Positions 25,731 through 31,216 of a stretch of DNA of 64,000 bases are shown here, in pieces. The stretch is from contig NZ_VIGB01000003.1 in the NCBI RefSeq assembly GCF_006636205.1, positions 5,260,501-5,324,500 of the forward strand, written 5' to 3'. A program made the position numbers and the translations under genes. Below the pieces are notes generated by a model. It ran no database searches. It was not told where the DNA came from and saw nothing but the letters and a program-made list of their open reading frames with translations. The first letter of the stretch is position 1, and every line of letters begins with the position of its first letter. The stretch comes from Kitasatospora acidiphila. GTDB lineage: Bacteria; Actinomycetota; Actinomycetes; Streptomycetales; Streptomycetaceae.

Positions 25731-25767
25731 GTCGGGCCCGGTGCGCACCGCGCGCACCGGGCCCGAC
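25731..25767. terminator. Bidirectional terminator between convergent secreted-protein genes
   Basis: GTCGGGCCCGGTGCGC (25731-25746) pairs perfectly with GCGCACCGGGCCCGAC (25752-25767), a 16-bp stem with a 5-nt loop. It lies between the stop codons of two convergent secreted-protein genes. Confidence 0.9.
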
Positions 25768-25789
25768 GGCGTGTCGGCGCAGCGGCGCC

Positions 25790-26167
25790 TCAGTGCCCCG
25801 GCAGCGCGCCCAGCAGCATGCCGACCACCGGCAGGTCCTTGGCACCGCCGCCGCCGCTGAGCGAGCCGGTGGCCGCCGTGGTGGAGACGTGCGGCACGCC
25901 GTTGTCCGGCTCCAGCGACAGCGCGTTGTTCAGCGGGTCGGCAGCCGACTTGGCGAACGGGTCGAGCCGCAGGTCCTTGACCGGCCCGAGCACATAGCCG
26001 GTGGTGCCATTGAGAGCCCCGAGCGCCGGGCCGACCTGCGGCTGCTGCAGGGCGGCGGTGGGCGTCGGGAGGCTCGCGGCGGCGGCGGTGCCGGCGGCGG
26101 CCGGGGTGAGCAGCAGCGCGGCGCCGATCGCGGCCAGCGCGCCGGCGGCGGTGGAGGTGGGGGTCAA
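25790..26167 (-). CDS. Secreted protein of unknown function, 125 aa
   Basis: The TTG at 26167 is chosen because GAGAGGA lies six bases upstream and the product then opens with a signal peptide (TPTSTAAGALAAIGAALLLT, cleavage near AAAAS at about residue 33). The upstream ATG frame adds Pro/His/Arg-rich sequence spanning the chaplin terminator. The mature part is about 90 residues with ALGALNGTTGYVLGPVKDLRLDP, SAADPLNNAL and a Gly-rich linker near the end (SLSGGGGAKDLPVVGMLL). No known domain is seen. It is downstream of two chaplin genes on the same strand, separated by a terminator. Confidence 0.65.
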   Translation of the reverse strand: MTPTSTAAGALAAIGAALLLTPAAAGTAAAASLPTPTAALQQPQVGPALGALNGTTGYVLGPVKDLRLDPFAKSAADPLNNALSLEPDNGVPHVSTTAATGSLSGGGGAKDLPVVGMLLGALPGH

Positions 26168-26200
26168 CTCTGGTCCTCTCGCGGGTGGGTGGAGATGCGG

Positions 26201-26235
26201 CGCTGCCCCCCGGACCGGCAGTCCGGGGGGCAGCG
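26201..26235. terminator. Terminator downstream of reverse-strand chaplin
   Basis: CGCTGCCCCCCGGAC (26201-26215) pairs perfectly with GTCCGGGGGGCAGCG (26221-26235) across a 5-nt loop. It lies 22 bp after the stop of the reverse-strand chaplin gene and before the next reverse-strand gene. Confidence 0.88.
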
Positions 26236-26256
26236 GGCGCACGGGACGAGGACTGC

Positions 26257-26550
26257 TCAGCAGTCGTCGTCGTCGTCGCCGTGGTGGTGGCGGGTGTCGT
26301 TGTCGACGTGGGTGTCGTTGTTGATGCAGGTGTTGCCGAACGCGGGGTTCAGCAGACCGATCACGTTGACGCTGTCACCGCAGAGGTTGATCGGGATGTG
26401 CACCGGAACCTGGATGGCGTTGCCGGAGAGCACGCCGGGGGAACCGACCGCGGCGCCCTCGGCACCCGCGCTGGCCAGCGCCGAGCCGGCGGAGCCGAGC
26501 ACGATGCCGGCGGCGGCGGTGGACAGGATCGCGATCTTCTTCGCGCCCAT
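26257..26550 (-). CDS. Short chaplin with His/Asp-rich C-terminal tail
   Basis: The protein is 97 aa. It has a signal peptide (MGAKKIAILSTAAAGIVLGS, cleavage near residue 27) and one chaplin domain with the sequence GSPGVLSGNAIQVPVHIPIN, the two conserved Cys in NLCGDSVNV and NTCINND, and GLLNPAFGN between them. Chaplins assemble into amyloid-like films that lower surface tension for aerial growth. The protein continues beyond the usual end with THVDNDTRHHHGDDDDDC, a metal-binding-looking tail with a terminal Cys, which is unusual for this family. Confidence 0.93.
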   Translation of the reverse strand: MGAKKIAILSTAAAGIVLGSAGSALASAGAEGAAVGSPGVLSGNAIQVPVHIPINLCGDSVNVIGLLNPAFGNTCINNDTHVDNDTRHHHGDDDDDC

Positions 26551-26595
26551 GGGACCTCCTGTGGGTCTGAGCTGTGGAGCCGAACTGAGGCCGGC

Positions 26596-26847
26596 TCAGA
26601 CGGTGGTGTCGTTGTTGATGCAGGTGTTGCCGAACGCCGGGTTCAGAACGCCGATCACGTCGATGGTGTCGCCGCACAGGTTGATCGGGATGTGGATCGG
26701 AACCTGGATCAGGTTGCCGGAGAGCACACCCGGGGAGCCGACCGCGGCGCCCTCGGCACCCGCGCTGGCGGCGGCCACACCGGCGCCGCCGAGCAGCAGG
26801 CCGGCGGCCGCGGCGGACATGACCAGAGTCTTCGAGAACTTGCGCAT
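26596..26847 (-). CDS. Short chaplin
   Basis: The protein is 83 aa. It has a signal peptide (MRKFSKTLVMSAAAAGLLLG to about residue 28) and a single chaplin domain with GSPGVLSGNLIQVPIHIPIN, the Cys pair in NLCGDTIDV and NTCINND, and VLNPAFGN, ending in DTTV. There is no cell-wall sorting signal, so it belongs to the short chaplins (ChpD-H type). It lies 45 bp upstream of the tailed chaplin on the same strand and is divergent from a third chaplin at 27124, with 276 bp between them that must hold both promoters. Confidence 0.94.
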   Translation of the reverse strand: MRKFSKTLVMSAAAAGLLLGGAGVAAASAGAEGAAVGSPGVLSGNLIQVPIHIPINLCGDTIDVIGVLNPAFGNTCINNDTTV

Positions 26848-27123
26848 GGGGGTATTCCTCCGTTGATTGCCCAGGGCGGATATCCCTGGCCTTTTTCCCG
26901 AGCGGGAAGGTTTCCCGAGGCGGTTCGTGAAAGCGCTTCGGGAAGGAGAACGACGATGCGGCGGCGCGGAAACGGGTGGCGGCGAGGAACATCACCCGAT
27001 CGCTACCGAAAGGCCCTCGGTTCGTACGAACGGGTGGTTGCGGACAGTCGACCCGCAACCAGCTTGCCCGGTCATCGTTTTGCCGGTCACGCACGCATCG
27101 TGCTCAGCAACAAGGAGACTGAA

Positions 27124-27381
27124 ATGAGCGTCAAGAAGGCTGCCGCTGTCGGCGCCGCCGTGGTCGGCATCGTCGCCGCGGGTGCCGGTTCCGCCATGGC
27201 CAGCGCGGGTGCCGAGGGTGTCGCCGCGCACTCCCCGGGTGTGCTCTCCGGCAACCTGATCCAGATTCCGGTCCACGTCCCGATCAACGCCTGCGGCCTC
27301 AGCGTCAACGTGGTCGGTCTGCTGAACCCGGCGTTCGGCAACACCTGCATCAACAACGACACCCACATCGACAACGACTGA
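27124..27381 (+). CDS. Short chaplin
   Basis: The protein is 85 aa with a signal peptide (MSVKKAAAVGAAVVGIVAAG to about residue 27) and one chaplin domain with HSPGVLSGNLIQIPVHVPIN, the Cys pair in NACGLSVNV and NTCINND, and GLLNPAFGN, ending in THIDND. The ATG at 27124 follows AAGGAG. The short acidic end resembles the first part of the tailed chaplin's extension. It is divergent from the chaplin at 26596-26847. Confidence 0.94.
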   Translation: MSVKKAAAVGAAVVGIVAAGAGSAMASAGAEGVAAHSPGVLSGNLIQIPVHVPINACGLSVNVVGLLNPAFGNTCINNDTHIDND

Positions 27382-27393
27382 GTCGGCTGCGCC

Positions 27394-27442
27394 AAGCCGC
27401 CGTCCACCGCTCCTCCTCCTGAGGCGGCCCGGGCGGCGGCTT
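27394..27442. terminator. Probable terminator after chaplin
   Basis: AAGCCGCCG (27394-27402) pairs with CGGCGGCTT (27434-27442). The loop is long (31 nt) and contains CGGCCCGGGCGG, which can fold further. It lies 12 bp after the chaplin stop codon. Confidence 0.6.
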
Positions 27443-27572
27443 CGTGCTGCCTGGCGGATGTGAGGGATCCTCAACTTCCACTGCTGAAAACCTTGTTGAC
27501 TTACTTGTCAGTACCTAGCATGTGGCTTCGCTCACTCGCACCACTCCGACCCCCACTTTCGAGGAGTACTGC

Positions 27573-29222
27573 GTGATCAGCAGAGTCAGACACCGAACCC
27601 CCACCGCCGCGCTCGCCGTGGCCGGCCTGCTCGCCGCACTCGGCCTGGCCGCCGGCACCCCCACCGCCCAGGCCGCCCCCGCCCACCGCGCAGCGCCTCG
27701 AGCCGCACTGTCGCCGGCCGTCGTGTCGCTCGGCGACAGCGCGATATCCGGCGAGGGCGCCGGCACCGACACCAGCGACGGCTACTTCGCCGGCACCGAC
27801 GGCCCCACCGACTACTGCCACCGGCACCCGCAGTCGGAGATCTACGACACCGGACTGTCCGGCGTCACCGCGATCGACCTCGCCTGCTCCGGAGCCCAGA
27901 CCGGCGACCTGGTCAGCGACCCCGCGCTGGCCGCGACCACCGGCGGCGGCAGCGGCGACTTCGGCGAGCCCAAGCAGGACGTCCAACTCGCCCAGGCCGC
28001 AGCCAAGTACGACGTCAAGATGGTCGTCATCACGATCGGCGCCAATGACGACCTGAACTTCAGCGGCATCATGGAGAGCTGCCTCGGGCAGTACTTCCCG
28101 ATCCCGCAGTCCCAGGGCTGCCGGGACACCATCGGCAGCGCCGCGATCACCCAGCGGGTCGCCAAGGTGATCCCCAAGGTGACCGCCGCGATCACCGACA
28201 TCCGCGGCACCATGCGGGCGGCCGGCTACCCGGACGGCTCCTACCAGCTGGTCTACCAGTCGTACTTCACCCCGATCACCCCCGACATCCGCAGCAACGA
28301 CTACGCCACCAAGGTCGCCCAGGGCTGCCCGGCCTACCCGGAGGACATGGCCTGGGGGCACAACTGGGTGGTGCCGACCTTCGACGACGGGCTGCGCCGG
28401 GCCGCCGAGGCGGTGCCCGGGGTGCGCTTCCTGGACCAGCGCCGGGTCTCCTACGGGCACGAGGTCTGCGCCGAGTACACCACCTCGCCGTACGAGTACA
28501 CCAACGGCGATGTGATCGACCTGTCGGAGAACACCCGCAACGGGTGCGACTACTCGATCGGCATCCTGTCGCTCTGCGAGGACGAGATCCGCCAGTCGTA
28601 CCACCTGCGGGTGGCCGGCTACCGGGGCGAGGGCGCCTGCCTCGGCGCGTTCTACAACGAGCCGGCCCAGCAGGAGGCCTACTGCACGCTCGACCAGGGC
28701 GACGGCACCTCGCTGCTGCCGCTGACGGCCGGTCAGCCGTTCGGCGACCAGCCGACGGACGGCGCCTGGTACCAACTCACCAACGCGGCCGATGGACAGG
28801 TGCTCGACCTGGCCGGCGGCGGCACGTACGGCGACAGCACCAACGGCCGAGCGGCCATCAGCTATCCGGCCGACGGCGGCCTCAACCAGTCCTTCGTGTT
28901 CGAGGCAAAGCCGGGCGGCGCCTACGAGTTGGACTTCAGCGGCAACCGCGCCATGTGCCTGGACGCCACCGGCGCCGCCACCACCCCCGGCACCCGGCTG
29001 GAGCAGTGGGGCTGCGACGGCGGCGCCAACCAGCACTGGCTGGTCGAGCCCGCCGGCAACGGCAGCTACAAGCTGGCCGACTCCCAGGACCCCACCGAGG
29101 TGGCCACCCTGAGCGGCGACCGCGACGCCCAGGGCAACCCGATCGTCGAACTGGCCGCCGACAGCGGCTCGGCCGCCCAGCAGTGGCAGCTGACCAAGCT
29201 CGGCATCGTCTACCTGGGCTGA
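27573..29222 (+). CDS. Secreted SGNH/GDSL hydrolase with C-terminal ricin-type lectin domain
   Basis: The protein is 549 aa from the GTG at 27573 (GAGGAG six bases upstream). A signal peptide to about residue 35 is followed by an SGNH esterase domain: block I SLGDSAISGEGAG (Ser nucleophile), block III GANDDLNF, and a late His in SYHLRVAGY. Several Cys suggest disulfides. From about residue 380 a ricin-B-like/beta-trefoil region follows (WYQLTNAADGQVLDLAGG, QSFVFEAKPGG, LEQWGCDGGANQHWLVEP, QQWQLTKLG). A secreted esterase acting on acylated polysaccharide or lipid is likely. The substrate is unknown. Confidence 0.88.
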   Translation: MISRVRHRTPTAALAVAGLLAALGLAAGTPTAQAAPAHRAAPRAALSPAVVSLGDSAISGEGAGTDTSDGYFAGTDGPTDYCHRHPQSEIYDTGLSGVTAIDLACSGAQTGDLVSDPALAATTGGGSGDFGEPKQDVQLAQAAAKYDVKMVVITIGANDDLNFSGIMESCLGQYFPIPQSQGCRDTIGSAAITQRVAKVIPKVTAAITDIRGTMRAAGYPDGSYQLVYQSYFTPITPDIRSNDYATKVAQGCPAYPEDMAWGHNWVVPTFDDGLRRAAEAVPGVRFLDQRRVSYGHEVCAEYTTSPYEYTNGDVIDLSENTRNGCDYSIGILSLCEDEIRQSYHLRVAGYRGEGACLGAFYNEPAQQEAYCTLDQGDGTSLLPLTAGQPFGDQPTDGAWYQLTNAADGQVLDLAGGGTYGDSTNGRAAISYPADGGLNQSFVFEAKPGGAYELDFSGNRAMCLDATGAATTPGTRLEQWGCDGGANQHWLVEPAGNGSYKLADSQDPTEVATLSGDRDAQGNPIVELAADSGSAAQQWQLTKLGIVYLG

Positions 29223-29263
29223 CCCCGCACCACCCCGTCGAACTGGGGCGCTACCGTAGGCTG

Positions 29264-29752
29264 GTGATCACGACAGCACGCCTGCGGTTGCGCCCCCTCA
29301 CCCTCGCCGACACCGACTGGTGGGTGGAACTGCACAGCGACCCCGAGGTCAACCGGTTCGTCGGCGCCTACACCCGCGAGCAGGCCACCGCCCGGCTCAC
29401 CGCCATCGAGGAGCAGTGGCAGACCCGCGGCCACGGCCTGTGCGCCGTCGAACTCGCCGCCACCGGCGAGCAGATCGGCCGCAGCGGCCTCAACCACTGG
29501 GCCCAGTTCGACGAGGTCGAGGCCGGCTGGACCTTCGCCCGCGCCCACTGGGGCCAGGGCTACGCCGCCGAGGCCGCCCGCGCCGTCGTCGACTGGGGCT
29601 TCACCACCCTCGCCCTCCCGCGCATCACCGCCATGATCCACCACGGCAACACCGCCTCCACCGCCGTCGCCGCCCGCCTCGGCTTCACCGTCCTGCGCGA
29701 GGACACCCTCGCCGGCCGCCCGATCACCGTCCACGCCCTGGACCGGGACTGA
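29264..29752 (+). CDS. GNAT-family N-acetyltransferase (RimJ-like)
   Basis: The protein is 162 aa with the RimJ/RimL-type opening TTARLRLRPLTLADTDWWVELHSDPEV. The acetyl-CoA loop reads WGQGYAAEAARAVVDWGF, and the later segment ITAMIHHGNTASTAVAARLGF is the usual GNAT motif B. The GTG at 29264 has no ribosome site but TAGGCT lies six bases before it, so the message may be leaderless. The substrate is unknown. It is convergent with the LuxR-type gene, with 67 bp between them. Confidence 0.88.
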   Translation: MITTARLRLRPLTLADTDWWVELHSDPEVNRFVGAYTREQATARLTAIEEQWQTRGHGLCAVELAATGEQIGRSGLNHWAQFDEVEAGWTFARAHWGQGYAAEAARAVVDWGFTTLALPRITAMIHHGNTASTAVAARLGFTVLREDTLAGRPITVHALDRD

Positions 29753-29819
29753 GCACCGCATCCCGAAGGAACAGCCCTGCGCGGCACCGGACCTGACCGC
29801 TGATCACTACGGTGGGACC

Positions 29820-30512
29820 TCACCGCACCCGGGCGCCGAGGCCGACCGCGCCGAGGCCGGCGTCACGGGCCTGGACGGCCACGGCGGTGCGGTCGTGCAC
29901 GTCGAGCTTGGTGAAGATCCGGGAGACGTAGTTGCGGACGGTCTTCTCGGCGAGGAAGAGCCGGTGGGCGATCTGCTGGTTGCCCAGGCCGTCGGCGATC
30001 AGGCCCAGGATCTCCCGCTCCCGGTCGGTCAGGTCGGCGAGCCCGGTCGGCGCGGGCGGATTGCGGACGGACGAGACGTAGCGGCTGAGCCGGGCGGCGA
30101 CGGTCGGGCAGAAGGCGGCGCCCCCGCTCGCCACCAGCCGGATCGACTGGAGGAGTTCCTCGGGCGAGCCGACCCGGGTGAGGTAGCCGTGGACGCCGAC
30201 GCGCAGGGCGGCGACGATCCGGTCGTCGTCATCGTTCTGCGACACCACGATGATCCGGGGCCGCGACTCCTCACCGCGGTACGCCGCGACGATCCGCTGG
30301 ACGTCCTCGAAGACGGTGCGCGCCGAGGCCGGTTCGCCGAGGATGACGACGTGCGGTCGTGAAGCGCTGCGCTCCAGGCAGCGGAACGCGTCGCAGCGGG
30401 GCATCGCGCGGCCGATCAGGCTGACCTGCTCGTCCTGCTCGACGATCGCCTCCAGGCCGGCGAGGGCCACGGGGTCGTCGCTGAGAATGAACAGGTTGAT
30501 TGTCCGTGCCAC
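29820..30512 (-). CDS. LuxR/NarL-type regulator with degenerate receiver domain
   Basis: The protein is 230 aa from the GTG at 30512 (GGAGG about 10 bases upstream). The N-terminal receiver-like domain reads INLFILSDDPVALAGLEAIV. The position of the phospho-acceptor Asp is LGEPAS (Gly in place of Asp), and the usual Lys loop reads YLTRVGSPEELLQ (Arg in place of Lys). The C-terminal LuxR HTH is intact (LTDREREILGLIADGLGNQQIAHRLF, AEKTVRNYVSRIFTKL). No sensor kinase is nearby. It is divergent from the lasso precursor genes, and a palindrome present before both precursors is its likely binding site. I infer phosphorylation-independent control. Confidence 0.88.
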   Translation of the reverse strand: MARTINLFILSDDPVALAGLEAIVEQDEQVSLIGRAMPRCDAFRCLERSASRPHVVILGEPASARTVFEDVQRIVAAYRGEESRPRIIVVSQNDDDDRIVAALRVGVHGYLTRVGSPEELLQSIRLVASGGAAFCPTVAARLSRYVSSVRNPPAPTGLADLTDREREILGLIADGLGNQQIAHRLFLAEKTVRNYVSRIFTKLDVHDRTAVAVQARDAGLGAVGLGARVR

Positions 30513-30586
30513 CTCGCTGAAGCCTCCCACGGAGCATTCTCGTCGGATTCGTTGGTGTCCGCACGGTCGGGACGGGACGGGACTCC

Positions 30587-30660
30587 TGCCCCATGTCGGT
30601 GGGACATGTGGCGCCCTAGCCTGGCTAGTGGTTCCGGCCCGCAGCGCCGGGCCGGAAACC
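30587..30660 (+). promoter_or_regulatory. Operator, -10 element and leader hairpin of first lasso precursor
   Basis: TGCCCCATGTCGGTGGGACA (30587-30606) is an imperfect palindrome, TGyCCCA-N6-TGGGrCA. Ten bases on, TAGCCT (30617-30622) fits a -10 box. GGTTCCGGCCCG (30630-30641) and CCGGGCCGGAAACC (30647-30660) form a leader hairpin. All three are repeated before the second precursor. An activator site covering the -35 position is inferred. Confidence 0.7.
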
Positions 30661-30693
30661 TCCGTTCGACCCGACCGAACCCGGGAGGTACCC

Positions 30694-30822
30694 ATGTCGT
30701 TCACGGTCTACGAGCGCCCCGCGCTCCAGGAGATCGGTGATTTCGAAGAGCTGACCACGTGCGTGCCGGTCGGCAGCTGCAACGACATCTGCGGCTGGCA
30801 GGCCCCGATCTGTCTGTTCTGA
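30694..30822 (+). CDS. Lasso peptide precursor A1 (four-Cys, class I-like core)
   Basis: The precursor is 42 aa. The leader has the RRE-binding pattern Y-x2-P-x-L-x3-G-x5-T: YERPALQEIGDFEELT, with Thr at position -2 of the predicted cleavage site. The predicted core is CVPVGSCNDICGWQAPICLF (20 residues): Cys1 joined to Asp9 in a nine-member ring, with Cys at 1, 7, 11 and 18. Siamycin-type class I cores share the Cys1, GSCND ring but have Cys at 13 and 19, so the tail here is shorter and differently spaced. GGGAGG lies six bases before the ATG. Confidence 0.93.
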   Translation: MSFTVYERPALQEIGDFEELTTCVPVGSCNDICGWQAPICLF

Positions 30823-30913
30823 CTCCAACCCGTGCCGGTGCGCTTCGACGCGCCGGCACTTTTCCGCCGCACGGGCGGATGCGAACGCCCGTCCGGGACC
30901 GGGTCGGGACAAG

Positions 30914-30987
30914 TGCCCCATGTGGGTGGGACCTGCGCGGGCTTAGCCTGTCAACTGGTTCCGGTCCGAACTGCCGGGCCGGAAACC
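30914..30987 (+). promoter_or_regulatory. Second copy of operator, -10 element and leader hairpin
   Basis: TGCCCCATGTGGGTGGGACC (30914-30933) differs from the first copy at two positions. TAGCCT (30944-30949) lies at the same 10-bp distance. The leader hairpin GGTTCCGGTCCG (30957-30968) / CCGGGCCGGAAACC (30974-30987) is retained, as is the following CTCCGTTCGACCCGACCGA. The duplication therefore includes promoter, leader and gene. Confidence 0.7.
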
Positions 30988-31019
30988 TCCGTTCGACCCG
31001 ACCGACCTGGGAGGTAGCC

Positions 31020-31148
31020 ATGTCAGTCGCGGTCTACGAGCGCCCCGCGCTCCAGGAGATCGGTGACTTCGGGAAGCTCACCAAGACCCTGCCAGTCGGC
31101 GATTGCACCGACTTCCAGGGGTTCTACTCCTACATCTGCCTGTACTGA
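31020..31148 (+). CDS. Lasso peptide precursor A2 (Thr1, two-Cys core)
   Basis: The precursor is 42 aa and its leader is nearly identical to that of A1 (YERPALQEIGDF conserved, then GKLTK), with Thr at -2. The predicted core is TLPVGDCTDFQGFYSYICLY: Thr1 cyclised to Asp9, Cys7 in the ring and Cys18 in the tail, giving one ring-to-tail disulfide as in class III lasso peptides. Three aromatic residues (Phe13, Tyr14, Tyr16) could act as plugs. Thr at position 1 is unusual for lasso peptides, which mostly start with Gly, Cys, Ser or Ala. GGGAGG lies six bases before the ATG. Confidence 0.92.
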   Translation: MSVAVYERPALQEIGDFGKLTKTLPVGDCTDFQGFYSYICLY

Positions 31149-31216
31149 CCCCGACCGGTGCCGCTGTGCCCAGCACACCGGCACCGTCCGTTGAACGAGC
31201 GCGATGGTGAGGCGAC

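Noticed and set aside
27496..27511. TTGAC-N6-GTCAG upstream of the SGNH hydrolase as another copy of the HTH-TPR operator
   Set aside because: The spacer is 6 rather than 7 bp, the second arm has a mismatch and there is a single copy, so chance is likely.
30694..31148. The two 42-aa genes as lanthipeptide or class II bacteriocin precursors
   Set aside because: The leader pattern YxxPxLxxxGxxxxxT, Asp9 in both cores and the adjacent cyclase, PqqD-like and transglutaminase-like genes are specific to lasso peptides.
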